Below the pieces are notes generated by a model that ran no database searches, was not told where the DNA came from, and saw only the letters and a program-made list of their open reading frames with translations. Positions 1 to 10,908 of a stretch of 64,000 nucleotides of DNA are shown in pieces. Position numbers and translations under genes: made by a program. The DNA comes from Rhynchopus sp. YZ270_cl-10 (taxonomy: Eukaryota > Euglenozoa > Diplonemea > Diplonemida > Diplonemidae). The stretch is taken from assembly GCA_964035575.1 (NCBI GenBank), contig OZ037857.1:1364001-1428000 (forward strand), written 5' to 3'. The stretch's first letter is position 1, and every line of letters starts with the position of its first letter.

Positions 1-1
1 C

Positions 2-615
2 GGACTCTCCAAGAGATACTGCGACCCGCACACCGGACAACACATCCCATACAAGGACAAGAAAAGCATGACAGGAACCGCCCGCTACGCGTCAATCAAC
101 ACCCATCAGGGTATTGAGCAAAGCAGGCGCGACGACTTAGAGTCGATAGGCTACGTCCTGATATACTTCCTAAAGGGGTCGTTGCCGTGGCAAGGCCTTA
201 AGCAAGTACCTAAAAAAGACAAATTCGACCAAATCTCTGAAGTCAAACAGAAGGTGACAGTAGCCGAACTCTGCAAGGATTGTCCTAAGGAATTCGAAGA
301 ATACCTGTCATATACACGCTCGCTGCAGTTCGACCAGGTGCCAGACTACCGAAAGTGCCAGGCGTGGTTCAACGACCTGGCAACAGAGGAAGGCTACCAA
401 AAGGGATCACCCTTTGATTGGGTCATTAAGTATGTCGTCTTTTTAGGCTGGGGTAGCTTTTATAAAAATTTTGCAAAAAAAAAAAATCTCTCTTCAGGCG
501 GCAAGGCGAGAAGGATGCCGAAAAGCGTCGTGAAGAACGTCTCAAGGAAAAGGCGCTCAGCAACTCCTCCCAAAACAACCCAACAAATACGATGAAAGAA
601 GAGAAAGTGGCGTAA
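2..615 (+). CDS. Casein kinase 1 family Ser/Thr kinase, 3' part
   Basis: Partial gene; its 5' end is outside the window. The frame opens at base 2 with Gly-Leu-Ser-Lys, the residues that follow Asp-Phe of the DFG motif. It continues with the CK1 hallmark GTARYASINTH (which replaces the usual APE), then SRRDDLESIGYVLIYFL and GSLPWQGLK, so the C-lobe is present. The unspliced frame drifts into a poor tail. Removing a 68-base intron at 430-497 (GTATGT...TCTTCAG) joins the codon for the Lys after FDWVI to a charged tail that ends at TAA 613-615. About 181 residues are visible. CK1 enzymes phosphorylate acidic or primed substrates in many pathways; nothing here says which. Family assignment is secure; the intron is inferred from splice signals and the better tail. 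Confidence 0.93.
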
Positions 616-1375
616 AAAAAGGGGGGGATACCATTGGGGAGAGAAGTGAAACACAACTCAGCGTGAGGGGGGTAATTTCCCATACGCATACCGTGATGTG
701 CTTCTCATATTATTGCTCAAATTCCCCACGGGTTATTTTTCATTTTGACGAAATCATAATATCTTTTTGTTTTTCATTTGTGTCGTCAACGTCTCTGAAC
801 GTCTCAATTCGCAATGAAATCAACCTCATAGAGCATTGTTACACAGGGCCTCATTTTTGGCTTCATTTTTGAGAGTGAAGAAATAAAAGAAACCAATTTT
901 CTCCCCTTCAAAAAAAGAGAGTTTATCGAAAGAAAGAAAATATGTCAGCTCTTTTCCGTGCATAGTGTCTTTTTATTTGTCGGGGCCAAACCCATCTTCC
1001 TCAAAAGAGTTTGGCGTTACGAAAACAAAATTAAGTACCCCGACAGAAAATAGTTGGGACCAAAATAACTGCGAAGATGTAATCTGCCAAAAAGCGAAGG
1101 AACTGTGCGATATTTTACATTTCCTACACAATTAGACACCATTTTATGTCACCTGTTTAGGCGTGTCTGCGTCCGTTAAGACGTTGTACACATGTTACAA
1201 TTTTATAACACCATATTTTTTTCTCCAATCAGAACGCATTTCTTTTTGTAAGGTACGGTCTTTTCCAAGACCATGAAATTCCACAAAAAGAACATGCCTT
1301 CTGTGCCTTTCATATACTACAAGAGGAGACACAGAAGTAAGAAGTTAGTTTGCGTCTCCAATGATTCTTGTTCAC
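616..1375. other. Spacer without a recognisable gene
   Basis: AT-rich spacer between the kinase and the first dispersed repeat. Short open frames exist on both strands, but none has coding-like composition, a family motif or splice sites that extend it. I see no tRNA or other RNA gene. Confidence 0.6.
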
Positions 1376-1494
1376 GATGAGTGGAAGCGGGAGTCGAGCA
1401 TGCCAGATGTAAACCACGAAATGGATTGTAGGACTGCGTGGTTGGGTGTCCACCCGGTGCACCAGGTCATTGTACCAAGGTACACTGTCACGAG
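1376..1494 (+). repeat. Dispersed ~120-bp repeat, copy 1
   Basis: Starts GATGAGTGGAAGCGGGAGT and ends near GTACCAAGGTACACTGTCAC. A second copy in the same orientation lies at 5297-5420, with substitutions and small indels. The indels shift reading frame between copies, so this is a DNA-level repeat rather than a shared protein. GTACCAAGGTAC is a short palindrome inside it. No function is evident. Confidence 0.75.
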
Positions 1495-1671
1495 CCAAAT
1501 TTTTCTTTTTGGCAACGCAGCACCGAGATGCTTCGTTCATCTTCCCTGTTCTTTTGTATTTTTCATTTTTTATTCTTTTTTATCGCGCGAACAGCACCAT
1601 TGTTTTTTGTCACTGTTTTTGTCTAAACAACCAGTAACAACGACAATAGCAAAAAAAAAAAACCACCGAAC

Positions 1672-2141
1672 CTGGTGCTTCCCGGGGGGTATGCATTTCA
1701 CAAATTTTCACAAAATGTGACAAGTTTTCACAAGTTTTCACAACACGAAAACCGCTATAAAATTGTGAAGGCTGGTGAAAAATTGTGAAAAGTTGTGAAA
1801 AGTGCGAAAAGTTGTGAAAAGTTGTGAAAAGTTGTGAATTGATTTTTTTTTTTTTGGGGGGGTTTTTTTTGGGTTGGGTGGTGGCCCACCCATTGAGGGG
1901 TATGCTGGGATTCACAAGATAGAACGTGATGTGGTGTACCTGTGTACCTGTGTACTGTGTACTGTGCGGAAATGACGAGAACTTGTCCATTTCGGCAAAT
2001 TGACCCCACCACTGGCCGGACGGATTCCGGAAATGCAAATGCCGGCATTTAAAAGCTTCACCAACGAAGAAAAAAAGGGTGGTGAAAAGTTGTGAATTGA
2101 ATTGAAAATTTGTGAAATGCATACCCCCCGGGAAGCACCAG
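1672..2141. mobile_element. 470-bp MITE-like element with 39-bp perfect terminal inverted repeats
   Basis: Bases 1672-1710 (CTGGTGCTTCCCGGGGGGTA...) recur exactly as the reverse complement at 2103-2141. AACCACC lies just outside each end (1661-1667 and 2142-2148), though four extra bases separate the left copy from the repeat, so the target duplication is imprecise. The interior holds a run of degenerate GTTGTGAAAA units at about 1777-1840 and, on the minus strand, a ~70-bp core shared with two other elements (1981-2050). No transposase frame is present. Non-autonomous DNA transposon is the natural reading; the superfamily is not determined. Confidence 0.75.
1981..2050 (-). repeat. Shared core module, copy A (inside the 470-bp MITE)
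   Basis: On the minus strand this reads GCATTTGCATTTCCGGAATC, then GTGGTGGGGTCAAT and GCCGAAATGGACAAGT. The same order occurs at 38341-38404 and, more diverged, at 56574-56635. In one frame all three encode a peptide with WWGQ (LHFRNPSxxWWGQ in A and B, LRFWDSPVQWWGQ in C). Whether it is a relic of a transposon protein or a DNA/RNA motif cannot be settled here. Confidence 0.65.
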
Positions 2142-2910
2142 AACCACCATTTTTTACCCCTATACTTGCTATGATGCGATGAACCCCCCAACCCTCTTTT
2201 AGTGTAAAATGCAAATGGGTTAGCTTTTTCTTCGTTCTCCCTATCTGTATAGTGATAGCCAAAGGTGTACTAAAAATAAAATATAGTGGAGTCCATCCTC
2301 GGGTGTCTACACTAATACAAGCAAGTTTTCAATAAAACAAACCAAAAGGGGCAACAGTATTGATGATACAGGTGAGTGACGACGCACCCTCCCCCTTTTG
2401 CCAGTTGCGTGCACGTTTAGGAAGGCAACTTCCTCTTTAGCCCACCGACTACATTTGCTTGGAGCTTCCAGGACCGTACATTTGCTCCGTTCTCTAAAAA
2501 GGAATGGTAAAGTAGTTTTCATAAAAAAAAAAAACAAAAACAAAAAATTGGGGCTATTCGGAAAGCAATCTGCAACCACATGCAGAAAAAGCGGTGGTCT
2601 AGTCAGAAGGCGTCCTTACCTGATTGGAGATGCTCATCCACATAAAAATCTCCTTGTTTTTTTTTCGGGGAAAACGGGGTGGGGGCAGGGGAAGCAAAGA
2701 GAACTAAAAAAATACTACACAAGAAAACCTCACACTTTCACTTCACTATTTCCCAAAAATAAATCAAATTCAAAAAAAAAGCTCTGCCCTCCCACAAACC
2801 CTCCTTTATTTGAAACACATCACACCCTAATCTACAACCTTTTCAATCAAGTCTACACCTAAAGCAACAAAGCTTTTTCACAAACAAAAACAAAAAACAA
2901 AAACAAAACC
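2142..2910. other. Spacer upstream of the DNA ligase
   Basis: Holds one short repeat (2286-2330) and otherwise A/T-rich sequence. The 154-codon frame starting at 2398 is rich in Lys runs from poly-A tracts and has no family motif, so I do not call it. The ligase start is preceded by CAAAAACAAAAC-type sequence. Confidence 0.5.
2286..2330 (+). repeat. GTGTCTACACTAATACAA short repeat, copy 1
   Basis: Member of a ~45-bp family: GTGGAGTYCATCCTCGGG, then TGTCTACACTAATACAA, then CAAGTTTTC and an A-rich tail. Other members lie at 7406-7450 (-), 15182-15224 (+, diverged), 36067-36111 (-), 55460-55497 (+, truncated) and 58474-58518 (+). GTGGA can pair with TCTAC across the CATCCTCGGG loop. Confidence 0.75.
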
Positions 2911-5238
2911 ATGCGCCCCAGCGACGCCGGCTCAGCCTCTGCTGTATACGATGTTGTACTACGTCTCTGGGAGGGTCATCCCAATGCACGTACCCACCTC
3001 CAGACCCTTGCACACCACATGACACTTGACGACTTTCTTTACCAACCAACGGACCCCCAAGACAACACAGTCATCACCTCCCTATCGACTGCAAAGATAG
3101 GGACCTTCTTCAGCGCCTTCTTTTCTTCAGAGGAGTCGAACGAATTGCATCCATTTGCACTGCAATTTATGCAGATTTTGAGGGAGAGAAAGGAGGCATT
3201 GAGGACCGGGGAAGTATCAGAGGAGATGACGGAAGCGCAGACGGTGGCGATCCGAGGTTTGGTACAACGGAACTACGGTGCGGAGGTGGATGCTGGGAGA
3301 ACCCAATCGCAAACCGCGTTGCGGTATATCACACAACAGGTTGAAGGGATCAGGGTGTCGCTTGCAAAATGGGGCGCTCTGGTTCCAGAGCAAAGCGCTA
3401 TGGTGGAAATGGACAGTCCTTCCCTTCTTCGCGCCATGCTTTCCCCGAACGACGCTGTTCTCTTAGCACTCTCCGTTCTCTTAGGCGGAGTACTTCCCGG
3501 AAGCCTACGTGGTGACAACATAGATGATGAGGACTGCGATGACGATGACATTGCATCACTTCTAACACTCAAATCTTCATGGCGGTCTAGTCTCTGCCAC
3601 TCCAATGATACTACCATAACAGAACCCGAATCTCCTTCATCCCCAAAGCAACCTAGTCGTATCGGAGACGTTCTGCATGCATTGGCTTCTGTAGAATTGA
3701 TTCATGAGGCGGAAAATGCGCCTACTGCAACAGGGCAGGTTGGAGTAGGGATGGTATTCGACCCGGTGCATCCTCAAGCTCCGACCAGTTGGGGTTTTTT
3801 CAGTTCCGTTGCATTATTTGATTCAACCCAACAGCAAGGATTTAAAAGAATCCTAACGGACGCGGTTGATGTCGATGGGGGTCTCAAGAATATGCAGGCA
3901 GCAAAGATTGTGGATCTCAAATATGATGGAGAACGCCTTCTGATTCATCGAAAACGGCAGGATAATAAAAATGTGTATAAGCTCTTCAGCAGAAATATGT
4001 TTGAGGTGCCAGAGAAGAAGATTCCAAACGAATTGTTATCCTCTTTGGATGCAGCGATTCCTGAGACTGTCGAGGATGTTATTTTGGATGCAGAAGTGCT
4101 GTCCAAGCATACTCGTGGTTCTTTGAATCATCTTCCTGCGCACATTGTGCTTGAACATCCTGTTGTGTACGTATTTGATGTTCTCTTTTTAAATGGATAT
4201 TCACTGCTTTCTGCACCGTTGTTTCTACGTCGTGCTTTGCTTCATTCTCACATAGTGCCTTCGCCTATTCGGCATAAGGTGGAAATTTGTGTCTATAGCA
4301 TCCTAGCGTGCACTGCAGGCGAAGCAGGCGCGGCGTCTCCTGCTCTGCTAAGACTCCGAGCAGGGCTTGACTTCATGGTGAGGCGGCAGCTCGAAGGTGT
4401 CGTAGTGAAGCCCGCATTGTCGCAGTATTTCTTGGGGAACAAAGGCCTCTGGCGGAAGGTAAAGCGAAACTATTTGGATTTAACACGATGCCCCGTATCA
4501 ACGCACCTCCCAGAAGATAAGGCAGGTCTTTGCTTGGACATTAAAGTTGCAGAGATGCTGTCGTGCGCCTGCGCAAAGTGTGTTTCCGTGAAGAGTCTGA
4601 GCAGAACATTAATTCGGTACCTTTCTGCTGATGTGGCAACACCTGCCTTACCGGTGGTACCCCCGACACAACCAACACACCCTATACAACCACAACTAAC
4701 ACCGAAACGCAAACGCGATGTGACCCCCGATCTCGGCGCCAAACCCGATGGGAGTGACGAAGATCTCATTGAGGCGGCAGATCTTTGTGTTATTGGGGTA
4801 AAATGGCCGAAAAAGGGTGCCATTCCGGAGAAATGGATTCTCGGGACGTTTGCGCAGGGTGGTGGTGGGAAGCTGGTGGCAGTGGCTGAGCTTGATGCAC
4901 CCTTCCCCAAGGCGCTTGAAGCGCATATGCAGAATTTGTGGCGCATTGCAAACGGAAAGTTTGGGCGAAACATCCCATCCTTCGTGTCGGTTCCCGAGGC
5001 TGTGCAGAAGATGCCGTATGGGACGTACTCTTTCATCAGGGATATGGGCGCAAAGAGCTGCTTCGTAATGCAGGTGAACGGACCGAAATTGGGTGTTGTC
5101 GTCCCTGGTGCAAGTCTCCCTGTTGTACGGCTAGAACGACTCAGAAAGGACAAAGCAGCTTTCTCCTGCCTAACCACGGTGAAGGAGATGGAGGAGATGC
5201 TGACAATGCGAAAAAGGAGGAAGGTTGAGAAGAAGTGA
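2911..5238 (+). CDS. ATP-dependent DNA ligase
   Basis: Single-exon gene, 775 residues. It seals nicks by forming an enzyme-AMP adduct on a lysine, then adenylating the DNA 5' phosphate. Motif I is KYDGER with Lys337 as the predicted adenylated residue; motif III is FSRN (359-362), IIIa the VFDVLFLNG strand, IV EGVVVK (495-500) and V WRKVK (514-518). The OB-fold follows (DLCVIGVKW...), and a motif VI-like RLRKDK lies near the C-terminus. About 100 residues, Cys- then Pro/Thr-rich with a KRKR cluster, separate motif V from the OB-fold, where most ligases have a short linker. KRKR and the final MRKRRKVEKK resemble nuclear signals. The N-terminal 300 residues should be the DNA-binding domain but show no motif I can name. 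Which eukaryotic class it belongs to (LIG1, 3 or 4) is not resolved by eye. The ATG is the first in frame after an A-rich leader. Confidence 0.95.
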   Translation: MRPSDAGSASAVYDVVLRLWEGHPNARTHLQTLAHHMTLDDFLYQPTDPQDNTVITSLSTAKIGTFFSAFFSSEESNELHPFALQFMQILRERKEALRTGEVSEEMTEAQTVAIRGLVQRNYGAEVDAGRTQSQTALRYITQQVEGIRVSLAKWGALVPEQSAMVEMDSPSLLRAMLSPNDAVLLALSVLLGGVLPGSLRGDNIDDEDCDDDDIASLLTLKSSWRSSLCHSNDTTITEPESPSSPKQPSRIGDVLHALASVELIHEAENAPTATGQVGVGMVFDPVHPQAPTSWGFFSSVALFDSTQQQGFKRILTDAVDVDGGLKNMQAAKIVDLKYDGERLLIHRKRQDNKNVYKLFSRNMFEVPEKKIPNELLSSLDAAIPETVEDVILDAEVLSKHTRGSLNHLPAHIVLEHPVVYVFDVLFLNGYSLLSAPLFLRRALLHSHIVPSPIRHKVEICVYSILACTAGEAGAASPALLRLRAGLDFMVRRQLEGVVVKPALSQYFLGNKGLWRKVKRNYLDLTRCPVSTHLPEDKAGLCLDIKVAEMLSCACAKCVSVKSLSRTLIRYLSADVATPALPVVPPTQPTHPIQPQLTPKRKRDVTPDLGAKPDGSDEDLIEAADLCVIGVKWPKKGAIPEKWILGTFAQGGGGKLVAVAELDAPFPKALEAHMQNLWRIANGKFGRNIPSFVSVPEAVQKMPYGTYSFIRDMGAKSCFVMQVNGPKLGVVVPGASLPVVRLERLRKDKAAFSCLTTVKEMEEMLTMRKRRKVEKK

Positions 5239-5296
5239 GTCGAAGGATCGGAGATTTATACTGTCTCTGATATGAAAAGGGGGGGTAAGTCTGGCT

Positions 5297-5420
5297 GATG
5301 AGTGGAAGCGGGAGTAGCATATATCAGATGTAAACCACGAAAATGTATTGTAGAACTGCATGGTTGGGGTGTCCACCCCCGGTACAGCCGGTCATTGTAC
5401 CAAGGTACACTGTTCACGAG
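5297..5420 (+). repeat. Dispersed ~120-bp repeat, copy 2
   Basis: Second copy of the repeat at 1376-1494. It lies 58 bases after the ligase stop, so it may be in the ligase 3' UTR. Both copies keep GATGAGTGGAAGCGGGAGT, GATGTAAACCACGAAA and CATTGTACCAAGGTACACTG. The rest of the 5421-5756 spacer is C/T-rich and shows nothing else. Confidence 0.75.
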
Positions 5421-5756
5421 AGGGGTTTGTGCTTCAACTCTACTTTCATTTTCCACAAAGGATTTCTTCATAAAAATGGTACAGACCATTTGCTGTGGTG
5501 GCTGACCATTACCAGAGTAGCAAAAAAGCAAAAAAGCTCAGGCACTTCCGTCTGAGTCCACACCTTTTAGAAACCCACTATTCTGTGTTGTCAAAGCACC
5601 CTTTTATTTCGCTGCCAACTTCACTTTGCTTCTCTTCTCCCCCCTGCACCTCCACCCCCTCCACCCCTAGCCCGCAGCGAACACAACACAATACACAAAA
5701 TATGCAATTATAATTCTGAAGCGACCACCTGAGAGAGGGTCTTCTTCTCCTTCTTG

Positions 5757-8700
5757 ATGGCGATTCCTAAGATATGGACGCAGTTGGAGATTAATCGGTT
5801 GAGGGAGGAGTTTCGTGAGGTGGATAAAGATAAGAACGGGTTGATTGATGGAAACGAGCTGAAGTTGCTGCTGAAGACTCACTTTGGCGAGCACGTGGAC
5901 GACGAAGATGTTATCGCGGTGATGCCGGTACTGAGCAGTGGGGACGACTCTGTTGTGTTTGAGGACTTCGTGAACTTCTTGACCAGCGACACTAGCATGC
6001 GCTTTGACGTACGGTTCATCCGCTACATGCGTGAACAGTGGGAGGACCGCCTCGGTCTGCAGCTCTACATCCCCTTCCTCATGCTGTTCATGATGTTCCT
6101 CATCTCAGGCAACTCCTTGGGGCCGGGGTTCTGGCAGACATTTGCGGTATGTTATTGAATTTGAATTGGAATGAAAAGACTTTCCCACCACAGCTCAACG
6201 ACCTCGTCATGGGTGAAGAGTTCGACACCTCACCTGAAATGCGCTTTGAAAAGTTCTACTCTGAAATCAAAGACTCCGAAGAATATTGGCAATGGATGTA
6301 TGGCCCGGTACTGAACGCATGGTGGAGTGGCGACAGCCCTGCAGACGCTGCGAATGGGTTTGCAAAGTACGGGAACATGCCGGTGGGTGCGATGAAGCTG
6401 CGGCAGGTCCGCATTGAGGGGTCTACTTGCGCTGCTAGGTCGGGTCTGTATGAGAACCACCGAGCTGACAACAATATGAGCGGCACGAACCTCACTGTCA
6501 ACCAACGCTTGAACCAATTCCCGACGGACTGCTACAGATCCTGGGATCAGTCGCGGCGCTACACCGGGAGCTACCTCTCGAGCACCACGAACGCTGACGG
6601 GACGACAACGACAGCCAACATCAACACCTCGCACATCACCCCCGCTGTGTACGAGCTCATAGGCGAGGCCCTCACACACCGTGCCTGCAACGGCAACAAC
6701 GGCCTGAACGGCTCCTCCGCCATGCTCCTCGAGGGCAAGGTCGCCACCTACCACTGCGATGGCTACGCACTCATCATCCCCTTCTCCTGGCCACGTTCCA
6801 AAGTCGAGGAAGCTCTGGGCTACCTCCAAAACGGCATCCCCTACCAAGAGAACAGTGCAAACGGGACTGAAACAAAAATGCTCCATTGGATTGATCTGCA
6901 AACCCGTGCGTTATGTATGTAGAGGGAGAGGATTGTTTTTTTTTTATATTTACCACAAAGCTGGAAAACTCCATCTTTCGATTGAAAAGAATATCTTAAT
7001 CATATTTACCACAAAGCTTGGTGCTCCCATATACAAAACACCCATACAGCCATCGAAATGTTCACCTACAACCAGAACCTGAACCTCTTCAGCAGACTGC
7101 AGTACGTAGTGGAAGTGACTGCGGGAGGCGCCTGGGTGCCGGTCTACAACAATATCAAGTATGGAAAGCAGTGTTTCGATTATATCATCACCAAAAAAAA
7201 AAAACAACAGCTTCACGCTCTTCCAGTGGGAGAACCATGAGTTTGCGTACTACTTCTTTATGTTCGTGTTTTTTGCGTTTCTCTGCTTCTATCTCTTTGC
7301 GTGGGGTAAAAAGGTATGCACCACCACTACCCCCTCCTGCACAAAGTGTTCCTTGCAGGAATTTGTGCTTCATAAATATTGTTCAATTCAATGTCAATAT
7401 TTTTTGAAAACATGGTTGTATTAGTGTAGACACCCGAGGATGCGATCCACTATTGCTATTGCTTGCATCACATCATCTGCATTCACACCACGTGTAGGTA
7501 TGGCGCTGGGCAAGCGAGCGCATGGCAGACCAGCGTACAAAAGGCTTCCTCGCACGCATCACGTCGCTCGTTGCTGTGCTGTTCCGGTCCTTCTGGATCT
7601 CCTTCGACTTAATCAACTACACCTTCTTCTTCACGGTGTGGGGGCTCAAGTTTGCCCAGATCGAATACGGCCTGACTAGCACAGCGGTACTGGAAAACGA
7701 CTGGTACCCAAGCGGATACGAGACCATTGCACGTATTGTTCAGGTACCCACACCCACCCTTCTCTCCTTTTGACGACGAGGTGTAAATGCCCCCCAAAAA
7801 ATAGCTATTTTTAAGCACAAATTTTCAACAATAAAAAAACCTCTTTTCCCCTCCCTCCTCACAGATCTCAAGCTACCTAGACGGGATCAACGCCTTGCTC
7901 TGTGTTATCCGGGTTCTTTATTATCTCCGATTGAACCCACAATTCAACCTTTTATCAAAAACCCTGGAACGCGCCAGCCGTGAGCTTGCAGGGCTGCTTT
8001 TGATCTTCTTCATGCTGTTCATAGGCTTTTGCCTTATGGGGTACATCATATTCGGGCAGGTGGTAGAGGACTACCGTGATGTGGGCTCTGTTGTGGCCAC
8101 GTTGCTGCGCTATTTAGTGGGCGACTTCGACTACGTGATGATCCGCGAGGAACGCCGCATCATGGCACCAATCTTTTTTGCGCTGTTCCAAGCGATGTGC
8201 TTCTTTGTACTGCTGAACATGGTGATTGCGGTGTTGTCAGACTCCTTTACCGAGGTGCAAGAAGAGAAGTGGCGACCTGCCCTCCTCGAGTCCCTCATGG
8301 CCAACACAAACGACGATTACTATGAACCCATCAAAGGCCAAACCGGAAACCGTCTTACAGATTCAGCACTGTTCCGAGAAATCGCCTACTGGGTCAAAAC
8401 CCTGGTTCTTTCCGTCCAAAATGTCCTAAAAGTTGATACTCCCGAATGGGAGCGCCGCTATGCGCGTCTCTCCCAAGACAACATAAATAGAAACCCCCGC
8501 CTGTACTGGGGTTTCATGGAAAGTCAGATCTATGAAAGAAAAAGTGTTGTCTGCTTTCAAGACAAATTAAATTTGTGTTTGCTGTCGTTGGAGGACTTTT
8601 TGGTGTTTGGGTCGGAGACGGATGCGAATGGGTTTGAAGGTTTTGGTGGTGACTTTGAGGTTGCAACGAAGTCCTTTGTGCTCGGTCCTGCAGAGAAGAT

Positions 8701-10029
8701 GGACCGTGAACCAAGGGAGCTGATGCAGATGCTTGTAGAGAGCCACCACTACTGGTTCAACGAGGCACTGCAGCTCGCAGAGTTTGGCGACCCAGAAGAC
8801 CACCACGAGGAAAACGAGGAGAAGCTGCAGATGATCAAAGACATGAGCACCTTCAATGCACAGCATAAATTTGCAGGATTCGATGACTCCGACACAGACA
8901 CATGCTCGAGCGCGGAAACCGGGACATCCTCAGGTAACCTTTCCCCACCCCACCCCAATGTCCCCAAACATTTCTTATTCTATTCTACTCAGAATCAAGC
9001 GAAGAAGAGTTGTTCGAAGAAGAGCTGATCCGTGAGGAGGCAGTGAAGCGGAACCAGGAGCAGGACAAGGTTATGAAGGACATTCTCGCCCGCGCGTCGT
9101 TGATTCATTCAAACAAACAGCAGATCCAGGATGTGATGAGCCGTGCTGTCATGTCTGCACTACAGTCACGCATGGCACGTACCCGCCGTATTGTGCGCTT
9201 TGAGCAAGGCACGCTAGCGAACCTTCGTGTACACCGCCTCATTGCCGCACGATACGGTCGTTACCTCCCTGCCAACGCACAGCAAGCACACTGGGCAACA
9301 ACAAGCAAGGAGATCACCGTATACATCAACCGCAACCCCAGCGAGCCCTTCGCCCCCACCCCCACCCCCACCCCCGAGAACGAAGACACCGAACAGCCCA
9401 ACGAGGCCACCATCACCGTCACCAAAGGGGCCTCTGAGGCAGACACACTCATGCGTGCCCGCACTGCGTTGGGCCTCTCTCGCAGTACACCTATCCGGGT
9501 GTGGAAGAAGAAGGGAGATGAGGAGAAGGAGACCACGTTGTCGGAGTCGGAGGTGCGGGTGGGTGAGAGGTATCGTGTGGAGGTGGCGGAGGGGAGGGAG
9601 GTGGTGGATTGGGTGGAGACGGAGTGGACGAGGGGGCAGGGTGCGGTGCAAGGGGAGTGGCGTGCGACGGTGCCGGAGCATGCGGTGCTGGGCGCACTGC
9701 GGCGCAACCTTGTCGACAATCATGGCACCCTCCGCCTCCCTGTGGAAGACTTCGTCCTCGGTGATCACACAAACAGCGATGACATCGGACACTTCTCCGT
9801 CTGCAGTGAGTCCACCATCAACGACTACCCAGACGACTACGTCGAGGCCATCCGCTGCTACTCCCAGCTCGAAGTAATCTACGAGCCAGTCACCCTCTTC
9901 CGAGAACACATGGAAAACACAATGTTCGACATGATCCGCAAATCGCTCCCCAACCTCATGCTAAGCACACTCACGACCCAACAACTCATGAGTCTTCTTG
10001 AATCCAAAGTCAAAGGAAGTAAAGGGTGA
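5757..10029 (+). CDS. Polycystin-2-like (PKD2/TRPP) cation channel, 7 exons
   Basis: Exons 5757-6146, 6194-6914, 7050-7158, 7211-7313, 7498-7743, 7865-8933 and 8993-10029 join in frame to 1,224 residues; all introns are GT-AG (47-184 bases). An N-terminal EF-hand loop DKDKNGLIDGNE (23-34) precedes TM1 (about 101-121). Then comes the extracellular TOP/polycystin domain (about 131-410), with MKLRQVRI and TRALSIEMFTYNQNLNLF across the exon 2/3 junction. TM2-TM5, a pore with a VGD filter (608-610; LGD in animal PKD2) and S6 FFVLLNMVIAVLSDSF follow. The ~500-residue C-terminus is acidic and has a helical stretch but no domain I recognise. In animals PKD2 proteins are ciliary or ER calcium-permeable channels that pair with polycystin-1 proteins; a polycystin-1-like gene lies 5.8 kb downstream. 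The ATG at 5757 precedes the EF-hand. Intron 4 carries a short repeat. Confidence 0.93.
7406..7450 (-). repeat. GTGTCTACACTAATACAA short repeat inside intron 4 of the channel gene
   Basis: Minus-strand copy that reads GTGGATCGCATCCTCGGG, then TGTCTACACTAATACAACC and TGTTTTC. It lies inside the 184-base intron 7314-7497, the longest of this gene, so it may be a later insertion that lengthened the intron. Confidence 0.75.
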
Positions 10030-10425
10030 TTTAGCCACAAAACACCGGGTGGTTGGGGACAAAAAAGAGTAAAAAAAAGTAATGTGTATGTTGATGTGTA
10101 GCTCGAATAGGGGTGTTTCAAATGAAATTCCCCTTCTTTTTGTCTTTCCCCCCTTTTTTTGAGTAATAGTTTATCAAATTCGTCGATCTGGCTGCAATTT
10201 CTGCAAAATTTCTACCTTTTTTAAAAATGCCCGATGTTAAAAAAATGGGCTAAAAGAAGGAAAATGCACACCCCATATAAAAAATCGACCCACAATAGGA
10301 AGCAATTATGGCTCGCTTTTTTTGGATCTGTGTGTTTGTTTGTTGCCACGTTGGGTTTTGCTTTTTTGCGGGAAAAATCTGTATTTTTTTTTTTCGTATT
10401 TTGATGAACAATTTGTGTGATCAAA

Positions 10426-10463
10426 GGTGGCCAAGCCAATGCGAGGCTTAGGTTCATCCTTTA
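10426..10463 (+). repeat. GAGGCTTAGGTTCATC hairpin family, copy a
   Basis: AAGCC (10433-10437) pairs with GGCTT (10445-10449) around the loop AATGCGA. AGGTTCATCC and a C/T-rich stretch follow. It belongs to the family described under findings. Confidence 0.6.
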
Positions 10464-10580
10464 CCAAACCCTTCCCCTCTTTGTGCTCGCCGTGCCTCCT
10501 TCTCTGCAAGGGGCATAGAAAACCCATAAACGTTAAAAAGAAAGCGACATCATTAACCCCTTCCTCTCCCCTCTTGTCAG

Positions 10581-10666
10581 TCGGCTTCCTTGCTGCAGTG
10601 CACCAGGTTGCGGAAGCCTTCATGTACGGCGCACTCCCCGCCATCGATTGGCGCAACGAACTATGA
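10581..10666 (+). other. Possible alternative 3' exon of the channel gene
   Basis: A strong acceptor (CTCTCCCCTCTTGTCAG, ending at 10580) is followed by 28 open codons that read like protein (GFLAAVHQVAEAFMYGALP...) and a TGA. If the GTAAAG at 10019, eight bases before the channel's last coding base, served as donor, the codon left open (A + TC) would be read as Ile and the frame would run straight into this stretch. This would replace the last three residues with about 29. No transcript evidence is available here, and chance is possible. Confidence 0.3.
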
Positions 10667-10908
10667 TCTCTTTTTATGACAGCTGATTTCGTTTGTTTTG
10701 AGGCAAGCCTCGAAAACGCACCAAGTACACTTGCTGTTACACCAAAGGAGGGGTTGCACACGTCGTACCCACCCTGTTCCTGGGTTCTCCTTCATTTCTG
10801 TTTGGTTAATATCCGCATTCATCAGCTTGCTTTTCACCAACGGCTGCACTCTTTGCGCATGGTCTGTATGTCTAGATACCCAACAACCAGGTGATTTGCT
10901 ACCCTCCC

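Noticed and set aside
2398-2862. 154-codon frame before the ligase
   Set aside because: Low-complexity Lys runs from poly-A and no motif or conserved start context.
5754-5756. TTG start one codon before the channel ATG
   Set aside because: Non-ATG starts are not expected in this nuclear genome; the ATG at 5757 is used.
9227-9909. Long frames antisense to or overlapping the last channel exon
   Set aside because: Ser/Pro/Arg- or Gly/Leu-rich shadow frames of a GC-rich exon; the + frame continues the channel protein across a good splice junction.
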